Assembly (NCBI GenBank): GCA_002494625.1
Contig: DACH01000013.1
Span: forward strand, 1 to 42,822
Direction of reading: 5' to 3'
DNA from: Archaeoglobus sp. UBA234
GTDB lineage: Archaea; Halobacteriota; Archaeoglobi; Archaeoglobales; Archaeoglobaceae
DNA length: 42,822 bases
The notes under the pieces were generated by a model, which worked only from the letters and a program-made list of their open reading frames with translations, had not been told where the DNA came from and made no database searches. Position 1 is the first letter of the stretch. Each line of letters starts with the position of its first letter. Position numbers and translations under genes: made by a program. Positions 14,874 to 23,378 of the stretch are shown here, in pieces.

Positions 14874-15749
14874 TCAGATTACTTCCAGATCGAGGACATA
14901 TCTGTAAACATAGGGGGCAAAGTTACCGCACTCACGAATGTTTTTAACCTCGACTTTTATCCTATTTTCCCCGAAAAGCCGCATCACTTTCTCAGGAAGT
15001 TCTTTCTCCTTCTCCTCCTTTCCTGCAAAGGTATAGTAGTGTATCATACCTCCAGTTTTAACCTTCCCTTCCAGCAAATCAACAAAGTTCTCTGCAATAT
15101 AGGGAGAGGGCATGAGTATGCGGTCAAACTCCCCTTCAATTTTCGGCAAGATTTTCCTCACATCACCTTCAATTACCCTAACGATTTCCTCCACTTTATT
15201 GAGTCTGACATTTTTTCTGAAATAATCTGCAGCAACCGGATTTATCTCAATTCCAATTACCTCGGATGGCTTTGCAAGCCTCGCAATGACTATTGCATAG
15301 GGTCCAACTCCGGCAAACATGACAAGCACCCTCTCTCCTTCCCCAACAAGTCTCGCAATTCTCTCCCTCTCGCCTGAGAGCTTCACAGAGTAGTAAACCT
15401 TTGTTGGATCTACAAACAGTCTGCAATTGTGTTCCTTCACAACAGTCTCGGTTTCTTCCCCATAAATGACTTCATACCTCGCTATTCTGTAAACTCCTTC
15501 CACTTCCCCGACTTTCCTGAGAATTGTTTTAATATTCTTGTGCTTTTTAAGAATTGCCTCTGCAATGTGGTCTTTCAAATGAACTACTTCATCAGGGATG
15601 TCGATGACAACGATATCACCAATAATCTCAAAGCTCCTTCTGATGAGATTGAGCTCTTCCTTAGACACTTTATCCTTGAGCAGTTCTTTCAGACTCACAT
15701 TAGAGAGTTTCTTACTCTCTGATATTAAACTTAGCCTTGAGACGGTCAT
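14874..15749 (-). CDS. trm5: tRNA (guanine37-N1)-methyltransferase, Trm5 family
   Basis: The 291-residue enzyme methylates N1 of G37 next to the tRNA anticodon. An N-terminal domain has SFEIIGDIVVIDIPDE (39-54). The family run EHNCRLFVDPTKVYYSVKLSGERERIA leads into the SAM site VLVMFAGVGPYAIVIA, followed by GIEINPVAADYFRKNV. The C-terminus (NFAPYVYRYVLDLEVI) is also typical. The usual NLPxxA or NPPY motif is replaced by MPSPYIAENF, a variant of the substrate-base loop. The related wyosine enzyme TYW2 is the alternative; the leading domain and length favour Trm5. It is divergent from thiM across an 80-nt gap. Confidence 0.87.
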   Translation of the reverse strand: MTVSRLSLISESKKLSNVSLKELLKDKVSKEELNLIRRSFEIIGDIVVIDIPDEVVHLKDHIAEAILKKHKNIKTILRKVGEVEGVYRIARYEVIYGEETETVVKEHNCRLFVDPTKVYYSVKLSGERERIARLVGEGERVLVMFAGVGPYAIVIARLAKPSEVIGIEINPVAADYFRKNVRLNKVEEIVRVIEGDVRKILPKIEGEFDRILMPSPYIAENFVDLLEGKVKTGGMIHYYTFAGKEEKEKELPEKVMRLFGENRIKVEVKNIRECGNFAPYVYRYVLDLEVI

Positions 15750-15798
15750 GAGATTATCAATAGATCAAACATCAATAGTCCCAGAGATACTAAATACT

Positions 15799-15808
15799 GT
15801 TAAATAGA
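15799..15808 (+). promoter_or_regulatory. TATA box of thiM
   Basis: TGTTAAATAG lies about 26 nt before the ATG at 15830, predicting a leaderless thiM-thiE mRNA. This leaves no room for a TPP riboswitch. Confidence 0.4.
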
Positions 15809-15829
15809 AAAAAGTCGCAGCAATAACCC

Positions 15830-16642
15830 ATGGGTATTGAGAACAGACTTATGAAAACCCTGAAGCATGACATGGCGAAAATAAAAGCCACAAAACCCCT
15901 CATCCATCATATAACTAACTTCGTGGCAATGAACGACTCTGCAAACGCGACTCTGGCAATTGGAGCATCTCCAGTTATGGTTCATGCACATTCAGAGCTT
16001 AAAGAGATTTTATCAGCCGCTTCAGCCCTTCTGATAAACATAGGTACGCTCGATGACTACTGGATTCAGAGCATGCATATCGCAGCAGATTTTGCAGATG
16101 ACAGAATCCCAATCCTGCTCGATCCTGTTGGAGCTGGAGCAACTTCCCTCAGGACGATGACCGCACTTCAGCTTCTTTCTGCCCACAGAATATCGGTTGT
16201 TAAAGGAAACTATGGAGAGATGATGAGCCTGATGGGTGAAGAAAACGCTGTCAAGGGTGTTGACTCACTCAATGTTGCTGTTGAAAGGGTTTCCGAACTT
16301 TTAAAAGAGTTTTCCATGATTCATAACACCATTTCAGTAGCAACAGGAGAGATCGACCTTTTCTCTGATGGAAAGGATATCTACTTCCTCAGAAATGGAA
16401 CAGAGAAGCTTGGAAGTATAACAGCAAGTGGTTGCATGCTTGGAAGTGTTATCGCCTCCTTTATGGCTGTACAGAAGGATATGTTGCTTGCTGCACTGGA
16501 GGGGGCTGCTGTGTATTCCATCGCCGGTGAGCTTGCATCAGATTCAAGGGGAGTCGGAAGTTTCAGAACCACACTCCTTGACTCTCTTTCAACAATAACA
16601 CCGGAGGATGTGATGGATAGAATTAACCTCGAAAAGCTCTAA
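15830..16642 (+). CDS. thiM: hydroxyethylthiazole kinase
   Basis: This 270-residue ribokinase-fold enzyme phosphorylates 4-methyl-5-(2-hydroxyethyl)thiazole to feed thiamine synthesis or salvage. Signatures are PLIHHITNFVAMNDSANATLAIGASPVM near the N-terminus, LLDPVGAGAT, VVKGNYGEM, ISVATGEIDLFSDG and TASGCMLGS, with the active-site Cys at position 202. It is of family length. The next gene, thiE, starts 12 nt later, so the two form an operon. A leaderless start at 15830 is supported by the TATA spacing. Confidence 0.94.
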   Translation: MGIENRLMKTLKHDMAKIKATKPLIHHITNFVAMNDSANATLAIGASPVMVHAHSELKEILSAASALLINIGTLDDYWIQSMHIAADFADDRIPILLDPVGAGATSLRTMTALQLLSAHRISVVKGNYGEMMSLMGEENAVKGVDSLNVAVERVSELLKEFSMIHNTISVATGEIDLFSDGKDIYFLRNGTEKLGSITASGCMLGSVIASFMAVQKDMLLAALEGAAVYSIAGELASDSRGVGSFRTTLLDSLSTITPEDVMDRINLEKL

Positions 16643-16654
16643 AATGGTGATTTT

Positions 16655-17290
16655 ATGAGAATCGAGGAATATATGAGGCTTTATTTCATTACTGATTCTG
16701 GATTTGGCTTCACTCATGAGGAACTTGCTGAAATGGCTCTCAAAGCGGGAATCAGAACAATCCAGTTCAGAGAAAAGAAAATGAGTACGCGTAGAATGTA
16801 TGAAACTGCAAAAAGAATCAGAAAACTCACCGAGGAGTATGATGCTCTTTTCATAGTAAACGATCGTCTGGATATTGCCCTTGCATCTCACGCTGATGGG
16901 GTGCATGTTGGACAGGATGATCTGCCAGCAAAGGCTGTCAGAGAGGTGGCAGGAGACATAATCATGGGTGTATCAGCCAGAAATGTTGAGGAGGCAGTTG
17001 AGGCAGAGAGGAACGGTGCGGATTACATTGGAGCAGGTCCAGTTTTTACTACATCAACGAAAGAAGATGCAGGAGAGGATATTCAAGCTAAAGGACTCTC
17101 AAAAATTCTGAGAGCTGTGAGAATACCTGTTATAGCTATCGGTGGTATCAATCATTCGAATGCTGCATCGGTCCTTGAAACAGGGTGTGCAGGAATTGCA
17201 GTTATTTCTGCAATTGCCAGCAGCGATAATCCCGAAAAGAAGGCAAGAGAGCTTCTTGAAATTGTCAGAAGACATGGAAAGTGGAATTGA
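16655..17290 (+). CDS. thiE: thiamine-phosphate synthase
   Basis: The 211-residue TIM-barrel enzyme joins thiazole phosphate and HMP pyrophosphate to thiamine phosphate. It shows IRTIQFREKKM, the Mg/pyrophosphate-binding FIVNDRLDIALASHADGVHVGQDDLP, IMGVSARN, YIGAGPVFTTSTKEDA and the phosphate-binding PVIAIGGINHSNA. Start 16655 follows thiM closely with GGTGAT as ribosome-binding site; M7 is a possible later start. It takes the ThiM product directly. Confidence 0.94.
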   Translation: MRIEEYMRLYFITDSGFGFTHEELAEMALKAGIRTIQFREKKMSTRRMYETAKRIRKLTEEYDALFIVNDRLDIALASHADGVHVGQDDLPAKAVREVAGDIIMGVSARNVEEAVEAERNGADYIGAGPVFTTSTKEDAGEDIQAKGLSKILRAVRIPVIAIGGINHSNAASVLETGCAGIAVISAIASSDNPEKKARELLEIVRRHGKWN

Positions 17291-17389
17291 AGATAATAAA
17301 CAGGCATTTTCTAATATTTTAAAAACCATTGATATTGTAACCCAAAAGAAGATAACACAGAGTATGAAGTGTGAGGTTGAATAATAAAA

Positions 17390-17558
17390 TGAGGTTGCCT
17401 CGCTATCGATTCGGTTCTGTCGCATTCGGACGATTGGTGGATACGTGACCGCTACTGCTCGCCCAAATTTGCTCTGCTAACGCTTTACAAACTTCACATA
17501 TCCGCAAAAGGTTTATTGCAATATCGGCCAATTCCAGCAAAGATAGGCGGTAGATTAG
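17390..17558. other. non-coding stretch of unlike composition before the NmrA-like gene
   Basis: Positions 17291-17389 are A/T-rich and gene-free like other spacers. From about 17390 the sequence becomes richer in CG dinucleotides (for example CCTCGCTATCGATTCGG and GTCGCATTCGGACGATTGG). A TATA-like GTTTATTG near 17508 precedes the next gene. With that gene it may mark transferred DNA. Confidence 0.3.
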
Positions 17559-18500
17559 ATGAGAAATAATATGGAGAATAAACCAATCTTGGTTCTCGGA
17601 GGAACGGGACATTACGGTAAACACATTGTCAGGAGTCTCTTGGAAAAAGGTGAACCTGTCCGGGTCTTGAGCCGGAACGCTGTGAAAGCTCGCAAAATTT
17701 TGGGCGATGGTGTTGAAATCATCGAGGGAGACATCACCTCAAGGGAATCAGTGGTTGAATCATTGAATGGAGTGAGAGCGATTGTTATCAGCGTGTCTGC
17801 ATTCACTCCGAAGTTAATCAGGAAATTGAAATTAATCGAGCGAGATTCCGTTCTTATGGTCTTGGAGGAGGCTCAGAAAGCAGGTGTGTCTCGTGTGGTA
17901 TATATTTCCGTTTATGAAATCAGAGAAGATTTGCTTAGAGAACTCAATATTCAGCTTGGGATTGCCTGGATCAAGCTTGAGATCGAAGCAGCACTCGCTA
18001 AATCAGACTTTAACTGGACCGTCTTGGGCGTTGCCCCCTCGATGGAGATTTTCTTTGCTATGACACGTGGGGATACCATGATGGTTCCCGGTGGTGGACC
18101 ACCTGCCCTTCCTACTGTTTCACCTGTAGATGTAGGGGAAATTACGGCACAAACGGTGCTTAGAGGTGATTTGAAAGGAAAACGCTTCCGAGTGACTGGA
18201 CCTGAGGCAATATCATTTCCGGAAGCAGCGAAGCGTATTTCTAATGTCACTGGCAAAACAATCAAATTCCGGAAAATTCCTCTGTTCCCTCTAAAAATCG
18301 CTTCGGTTCTGATTTGGCCTTTCAACCCCTTTCTCCGACATCTTCTGGAATTCATCAAACTGATGAATAATTTTCCACAGGATGTTGTGGCCAAAGTTCC
18401 TGAAGACCACCAGTTGTTGGTAAAAACCTTTAGCTACACGCCGACCACATTTGAAATGGAGGTGCGAAGGCGAATAAGGTGCCATGATAAATCTCCATAG
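17559..18500 (+). CDS. NmrA-like NAD(P)-binding SDR-family protein
   Basis: The 313-residue protein opens with a Rossmann nucleotide-binding motif, PILVLGGTGHYGKHIVRSLLEKGEPVRVLSRN, then IIEGDITSRESVVESLNGVRAIVISVS, as in atypical short-chain reductases of the NmrA/NAD(P)H-binding group. The catalytic Tyr-Lys pair of classical reductases is not obvious. The C-terminal half matches the pattern of putative NADH-ubiquinone-related reductases (VSPVDVGEITAQTVLRGD, then KRFRVTGPEAIS). The gene and its upstream spacer differ in base usage from the neighbours (frequent CGA, CGT and CGG), suggesting transfer. Start 17559 or the ATG at 17571 are both possible. Positions 18501-18615 hold no gene. Confidence 0.82.
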   Translation: MRNNMENKPILVLGGTGHYGKHIVRSLLEKGEPVRVLSRNAVKARKILGDGVEIIEGDITSRESVVESLNGVRAIVISVSAFTPKLIRKLKLIERDSVLMVLEEAQKAGVSRVVYISVYEIREDLLRELNIQLGIAWIKLEIEAALAKSDFNWTVLGVAPSMEIFFAMTRGDTMMVPGGGPPALPTVSPVDVGEITAQTVLRGDLKGKRFRVTGPEAISFPEAAKRISNVTGKTIKFRKIPLFPLKIASVLIWPFNPFLRHLLEFIKLMNNFPQDVVAKVPEDHQLLVKTFSYTPTTFEMEVRRRIRCHDKSP

Positions 18501-18615
18501 AAGAGGATAAAATACTATGGAACGCCGATACTGCATCAGAGCATATCTGACTACGATGCTTCACACCTTCGTCTAAAGCCAGCCTTACAGTTGAAGTTTG
18601 GATGCACTTGGAATG

Positions 18616-19527
18616 TTATCCTAAACCATACACCTGTCTTGGCGCAAGATACTCTGGAAACCTATCGATTAACAAGCGTCTGACTGAATAACAGAAATGA
18701 CATGCATCTACAAAGACTGTTTCATGCTCAACATCGTATTTCTCAGCAAGCAATGCTGGCCCACCTTTAACCAGCGGTTCGCAGATTGGATGTTTTTTGA
18801 AATCGTAATTCTCAATGAGTTCAGAAAGAGGTGTTTTCCACATATTGCCCATTAATAATCCCTGGCAAATGTGAACATTTCCAAATGGGTCGAGATGTAC
18901 CCTCTCAGGTTTTTCCAAGTTCTCATATGGACATTCCTTAAGCTCCTTCCAATGTTTTCTTGGAAGATCTTTTATCAACTTTTCTGCTGCCCTCCCTCTA
19001 AATCTGAGAGAAGTTTCTCCCTTTGCTACACTTAGAGCGTCGGGTTTATCAATGCAAATCGAGGCGACAGGCAAATCTAAACCTCTAGCAGCAGCATATG
19101 CATTTTTTGCCAGGTTTTCTTCTTCTCCTTTTTCTTCTCCCTCTTCTCCTTTCTCTTCTTCCTTCTCTGGATAATGGAAAGAGTCATCGCTAATACTTAT
19201 ATCAGAAACTCCCAAATCACGCAATGAGGAGAGCCAGAGCTTTGCATCCTCAACAGTTGTTGCCCAGTAAGCATTCGTAACAACGCCTGTTTTGAAACCC
19301 ATACTGTTTGTGATTCTAATTCCCTCCACCATCAGCGGATAGAACAGAAATGGTTCACCCCCCTCAAAATACACCCATTCTACTCCAATTTTCTTCGCCT
19401 CTTGCAAAACCAATCTGATTTGCTGCAAAGAAAATGTCCCTTTCGCACTCGGGCTGGAATATACAAAGCAGTGGTCGCATTCAAAATTGCATATATATGT
19501 AAGGAGAAAATGGATACCTGTTAACAT
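18616..19527 (-). CDS. radical SAM protein with extra C-terminal cysteines
   Basis: The 303-residue enzyme has the radical-SAM cluster motif C13NFEC17DHC20 and the SAM-contacting YFEGGEPFLFYPLM (53-66). The C-terminal third has further Cys residues (ELKECPYENL, VHICQGLLMGN, HPICEPL, DACHFCYS), suggesting an additional Fe-S site as in SPASM-type enzymes. A striking run of Glu, Gly and Lys (EKEEEKGEEGEEKGEEE, near 125-141) is an expanded low-complexity loop inside the barrel. It diverges from a 73-residue protein. Substrate unknown; peptide or cofactor maturation is typical of relatives. Confidence 0.85.
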   Translation of the reverse strand: MLTGIHFLLTYICNFECDHCFVYSSPSAKGTFSLQQIRLVLQEAKKIGVEWVYFEGGEPFLFYPLMVEGIRITNSMGFKTGVVTNAYWATTVEDAKLWLSSLRDLGVSDISISDDSFHYPEKEEEKGEEGEEKGEEENLAKNAYAAARGLDLPVASICIDKPDALSVAKGETSLRFRGRAAEKLIKDLPRKHWKELKECPYENLEKPERVHLDPFGNVHICQGLLMGNMWKTPLSELIENYDFKKHPICEPLVKGGPALLAEKYDVEHETVFVDACHFCYSVRRLLIDRFPEYLAPRQVYGLG

Positions 19528-19598
19528 GCTAAAACTTGAACCACATAATAGTTATTTTTTGCGTTACAATTAAATATAACAGTGATTTAATTTACTTA

Positions 19599-19820
19599 AT
19601 GTGCCTTTCAAAAAGGGAAAGAGAGTTCATTCAAGATTGGTTAGATTACACGGATGGAAAAATAACACTCGTGGATTTTGTTAGCAAATGGAAGACAGAA
19701 GGAAAAGACTGGAAGGTTTACATGCGGGTTTTGAGGCACAGAATAACAAAAAAATACGACAAAATGCTTGAAGATCTACTTTTCATGAAGAAGTTTCTTG
19801 AGCTTGACTACCATCCCTGA
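19599..19820 (+). CDS. small charged protein divergent from the radical SAM gene
   Basis: I recognise no family. The 73-residue protein (MCLSKREREFIQDWLDYTDG..., ending FLELDYHP) is predicted mostly helical and highly charged, with no membrane segment. A TATA-like TTAAATATAA (19570-19579) lies about 25 nt before ATG 19599, so a leaderless mRNA is plausible; that is why I chose this start over an upstream one. The divergent arrangement over 71 nt links it to the radical SAM gene, but I see no core-peptide features such as Cys-rich or Gly-leader motifs. Downstream 19821-20068 shows no gene. Confidence 0.55.
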   Translation: MCLSKREREFIQDWLDYTDGKITLVDFVSKWKTEGKDWKVYMRVLRHRITKKYDKMLEDLLFMKKFLELDYHP

Positions 19821-20068
19821 GTTGGGATACATATTTGAGACACATATAAGAACAATATAAGAACAAAAAAGCCAGTATGACTTCCTCAACCCTTTGCAGG
19901 TTTATTAAACACTTCCATCAGTGTAAAATTTTAACTCCATACTTTTGATAAAGAATTCCGCCAGGATGGTTAATTTTAAATGACAGAATACATTACTAAA
20001 CTATACTAAATTACACTTTACGAATTACAAGAGTTAGAAGCCATCTTTCTCGCGATTCCAGCAGTTGC

Positions 20069-20086
20069 ATTTTCAAATTTGAAAAT
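20069..20086. promoter_or_regulatory. perfect 18-bp palindrome before rtcA
   Basis: ATTTTCAAA followed by its exact complement TTTGAAAAT lies 4 nt before the AAGGAG ribosome-binding site (20091-20096) of rtcA. It could be an operator or an RNA hairpin near the ribosome-binding site. Confidence 0.5.
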
Positions 20087-20104
20087 ATAAAGGAGTTCGA
20101 TACC

Positions 20105-21100
20105 ATGATAACAGTAGACGGAAGTTACGGAGAGGGTGGAGGGCAGATACTGAGAAGTGCTATTGCACTTTCCTGTATAACAGGAAAGTCTGTTGAGATC
20201 GCAAAAATAAGGGCAAATCGCCCGAAACCAGGACTTGCTGCCCAGCATCTCAAGGGAATAGAGGCTGCAAAAGAGCTTACAAGCGCAGATGTTGAGGGGT
20301 TGAAGATAGGTTCAACAAGAGTTGTCTTCAAGCCTTCGAATGTAAAATCAAAGAAGATTGAAATTGATATCGGCACAGCGGGAAGTGTCACACTCATCCT
20401 TCAGTCCGTTCTCCCCCCTGCTCTTCTTTATGGATGCAGTATGAGAATCAGGGGTGGAACAGATGTCAGATGGGCTCCCACAGCAGATTATTTCAAAGAG
20501 GTAACTCTTCCTGCTCTTTCAGAACTCGGAGTTAGATGTGGTATGAGGATTCTTCAGAGAGGATACTATCCAAAAGGAGGGGGACTAATCGAGATCGACG
20601 CTGAGGAATCTTCTCTTGAGGGTAAAAAGTTTCAGAACAGAGAAGAGAAGGTTATCAGAGGTATCAGTCACTGCTCAAATCTGAGTGGTGTTGCGGAAAG
20701 GCAGGCGGAATCTGCGAGGAGCTACCTTGAGAGTTCCGGCTTCAAAGCCGAAATAGAAGTCAGATCCTATAGAGGTTATTCAACCGGTAGCGCGATAACA
20801 CTCTGGACAGCATACAAAGGAGGAAGTTCACTGGGTGAGAGAGGAAAGAGAGCTGAAAAGGTTGGTGTAGAGGCTGCAAGAGAGATTATAGGTGAAATAA
20901 ACAGTAAAGCCTGTTTTGACAGACACCTTGCAGATCAGGTCATGGTTTTCGCTGCCGTAGCAAAAGGAAGAACTGTTTACACAACCTCAGAAGTTACAAT
21001 GCATCAGAAAAGTAGCGCCTATGTAATTGAACGATTTCTGGGAAAAAGAGTTGAATTTGAAGGTGGCAAAGTAACAATTGACGGAGCAGGAATTATCTAA
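20105..21100 (+). CDS. rtcA: RNA 3'-terminal phosphate cyclase
   Basis: The 331-residue enzyme converts an RNA 3'-phosphate to a 2',3'-cyclic phosphate through an adenylated histidine. Signatures are DGSYGEGGGQILRSAIALS at the N-terminus, RANRPKPGLAAQHLKG, GTAGSVTLILQSVLP, RGYYPKGGG, and the nucleophile His274 in FDRHLADQ. Length is that of archaeal RtcA. Start 20105 has AAGGAG 8 nt upstream and a palindrome before that. It stands alone, without RtcB, and ends 19 nt before the convergent mntP stop. Confidence 0.96.
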   Translation: MITVDGSYGEGGGQILRSAIALSCITGKSVEIAKIRANRPKPGLAAQHLKGIEAAKELTSADVEGLKIGSTRVVFKPSNVKSKKIEIDIGTAGSVTLILQSVLPPALLYGCSMRIRGGTDVRWAPTADYFKEVTLPALSELGVRCGMRILQRGYYPKGGGLIEIDAEESSLEGKKFQNREEKVIRGISHCSNLSGVAERQAESARSYLESSGFKAEIEVRSYRGYSTGSAITLWTAYKGGSSLGERGKRAEKVGVEAAREIIGEINSKACFDRHLADQVMVFAAVAKGRTVYTTSEVTMHQKSSAYVIERFLGKRVEFEGGKVTIDGAGII

Positions 21101-21119
21101 TTGTGTCCAGAGGAAGAGA

Positions 21120-21680
21120 CTATAGGTGCTCGAGAAGAATCCTGACTCCTATAACAATAAGAACTATACCGCCTGCAACCTCCACCTTTTTCCCCAGAAT
21201 TTCTGACAGTTCATCTCCTGCAATGAAACCAGAGAAAGACATCAGGAAAGTAATTGAACCTATCAAAAGGGCAGGAAGAAGAATTTCAACCCCTAGCACA
21301 CCAAAACTTAGTCCAACTGCAAGAGCATCTATACTTGTGGCAATAGAAAGGAGAAAAATTGTCAATAAAGTCGTTCCAATCATCTTCCCATCAGATGATT
21401 CATAAATCATCTTCAATCCCACAGCAACGAGCAGAGAAAAAGCAACCCAATGGTCAAATTCTGAAATTAACTCGATAAGATTGATTCCTGCATACCACCC
21501 AATAACCGGCATAAATGCCTGAAAGAATCCAAAAGAGAGAGCCATTTTCAGGGCATTGCTAATTCTATTCTCGCTTCCCTGTGAGATCCCGCCTGCAATG
21601 GAGACTGCAAAGGCATCGAGAGCAAGTCCAATTGATATGAGGAATATCTCAAAAAGTGCTATCATCTTAACTCTCTCCAT
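21120..21680 (-). CDS. mntP: MntP-type manganese exporter
   Basis: This 186-residue membrane protein has six predicted spans built from two homologous halves. The diagnostic acidic motifs are GLALDAFAVSIAGG in the first helix and ATSIDALAVGLSFG in the fourth. In bacteria MntP (formerly DUF204) exports Mn(II). ATG 21680 follows a GGGGGT ribosome-binding site; the ATG at 21665 is an alternative with GGAGAG before it. No yybP-type riboswitch-like structure is visible upstream. Positions 21681-21881 hold no gene. Confidence 0.92.
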   Translation of the reverse strand: MERVKMIALFEIFLISIGLALDAFAVSIAGGISQGSENRISNALKMALSFGFFQAFMPVIGWYAGINLIELISEFDHWVAFSLLVAVGLKMIYESSDGKMIGTTLLTIFLLSIATSIDALAVGLSFGVLGVEILLPALLIGSITFLMSFSGFIAGDELSEILGKKVEVAGGIVLIVIGVRILLEHL

Positions 21681-21881
21681 ATGACCCCCGTTAAATCTAA
21701 GCTGGATTCCACAATATCACACTTCCTCTAAGGGGAGAGAAATCAATTGATTCAATAAGTTTTCTACCTGAAATTATGATAAATAACCTTCTTGCCAGCT
21801 TAGAAGACATAATCGCTGGGTGATTAAAAACATTAAAAAGTTTCAGTCTTCCTTTCTCCATACTTCTGTGTCCCTTGAAAA

Positions 21882-22190
21882 CTACCTACTGTGTGGCTTT
21901 TTTGTCTGTGTGTCCAGCAGAATTACAAGGGTATCTCTGCCTGCCTTTATCTCTTTCACCCGCTTACCTATCTCGAACCTCACTCTCTCATTTACTCTCT
22001 CACTTGGCAATTCAAGCTTGTTAAAAATGTAGCTCATGAGGAGCGAACTGTTGTTGAAAAAAAGAGAAGCTAATCCGCTTTCCAGATAAATATCAAAGTT
22101 CTCGCTCCCCATAAGATTATCATAACCTCTCTTGAGCAACCACTCTCTGAAATCGGATATATTTATCTCAAGTTTTTTCAAATTTTTCAT
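21882..22190 (-). CDS. unknown small protein overlapping the M20 deacylase gene
   Basis: No family recognised. About 102 residues: an N-terminal MKNLKKLEINISDFREWLLKRGYD, a central hydrophobic stretch (SGLASLFFNNSSLLMSYIFNKLELP) and a basic C-terminus. I start at the ATG at 22190 because GGTGAT (minus strand, 22200-22195) lies just before it. It overlaps the stop of the upstream deacylase gene by about 20 nt, so it is probably translationally coupled and the last gene of the operon. Confidence 0.5.
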   Translation of the reverse strand: MKNLKKLEINISDFREWLLKRGYDNLMGSENFDIYLESGLASLFFNNSSLLMSYIFNKLELPSERVNERVRFEIGKRVKEIKAGRDTLVILLDTQTKKPHSR

Positions 22191-23319
22191 AACCATCACC
22201 AAAAGCTCTGATTATCAGCCCTATAATTTCAGCACATCTGTAAAGCTCCTCAACAAACACATATTCATTTTCAGAGTGTAATCCCTTGCCTCTCGGACCG
22301 TAGTAAAAGGCAGGAATACCATGCTTTCTCACATGCCTCGTATCCCCAACACCCAAGCTACAAACACCCACAGGTTTCAGGCCCTTTTCCCGGATTGATT
22401 TCATAATGATTTCCAAGAACCAGAGGTCTTTCTCCCTATCCACCTGATCCACAAACAGACCATAGGGTTGAAGAAGTCCATTTATTCTGAAATCAGCCTC
22501 ATCCATTGCAAGAGCCCTTCTGATTTCTTCCCTATTTATCCATGGCATAAATCTGACATCAGCCTCAATCAGGCACTCTGGAGCTACAACATTTCTTTTT
22601 ATGCCTCCTTTTATTACAGCAGGATTGAAGACAGCCTGATTCACACCTCTAAGTTCAAAATCAAGTCCAATTCCCCGATACATTTCCATAAAATTGGAAT
22701 AATCTCCCTGTAAAGATGAGAACCTTTCTACAGCATTCATTATATATTTTGAAGCTCTGTAAATTGCCCCATCCTTTGCATCCTTTGTTGCCGTGTGTCC
22801 TGAACTCCCCTTTATCATGATGTCCGCAGAGACTACTGCCGCCTGAAGAATCCCGATTCTATCCGAACCAAAAGGCTCTCCAATTAAAACAAAGTCAGAT
22901 CTTTCCTTTTCGAAGACATATCCCAGTCCATTTACACCTCCAACCTCCTCATCAGACGTGAATACGAATTTCAAACCGAAATCGGGCTCGTTTTCAGGCA
23001 AAGCAGAGATAATTGCTGCCACACAGCCCTTCGCATCACACGCTCCTCTTCCATACAGCCTTCCATCCACAACAACCGGATTTAATAGGGCGTCAGGAGA
23101 GGGAACTGTGTCCATGTGGGAAGTGAGCATGAGCTCAGGTTTACCACTGCTAATTTCAATGATGAGATTCGGTTTTCCCTCTTCCTTCTCGATAACCTTT
23201 GTTTTGAACTCTGAAAAAATAGATTCAATGTACTCGACAACCTCCACAGTAATACCCGGGGGGTTTCTTGAGTCTAATCTGATGAGCTCCTTCGCGATTT
23301 CAAGAGGATCATAAAGCAT
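22168..23319 (-). CDS. M20 family deacylase (ArgE/DapE type)
   Basis: The 383-residue metallohydrolase shows the M20 di-zinc motifs: LTSHMDTVP (first His-Asp), YGRGACDAKGCVAA (bridging Asp), TSDEEVGG (catalytic Glu-Glu), a ligand in LIGEPFGSDRIG, and GPRGKGLHSENEYV (last His). The lid domain has KGSSGHTATKDAKDGAI. Such enzymes remove acyl or succinyl groups from amino acids and peptides; ArgE, DapE and LysK-like roles cannot be separated here. It lies 59 nt downstream of the AOR gene on the same strand. Confidence 0.9.
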   Translation of the reverse strand: MLYDPLEIAKELIRLDSRNPPGITVEVVEYIESIFSEFKTKVIEKEEGKPNLIIEISSGKPELMLTSHMDTVPSPDALLNPVVVDGRLYGRGACDAKGCVAAIISALPENEPDFGLKFVFTSDEEVGGVNGLGYVFEKERSDFVLIGEPFGSDRIGILQAAVVSADIMIKGSSGHTATKDAKDGAIYRASKYIMNAVERFSSLQGDYSNFMEMYRGIGLDFELRGVNQAVFNPAVIKGGIKRNVVAPECLIEADVRFMPWINREEIRRALAMDEADFRINGLLQPYGLFVDQVDREKDLWFLEIIMKSIREKGLKPVGVCSLGVGDTRHVRKHGIPAFYYGPRGKGLHSENEYVFVEELYRCAEIIGLIIRAFGDGYEKFEKT

Positions 23320-23378
23320 GGAAAAAAATTTGAAATGTGTTTTAATTTAATTTGCGGTTGAAGTGCAGAATTTTTATT

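Noticed and set aside
15750..15829. TPP riboswitch upstream of thiM
   Set aside because: Only 80 bases separate the divergent genes. The TATA box lies 26 nt before the start, and the conserved THI-element words are absent.
21681..21760. Manganese (yybP-ykoY) riboswitch upstream of mntP
   Set aside because: No matching conserved stem-loops can be seen in the short upstream region.
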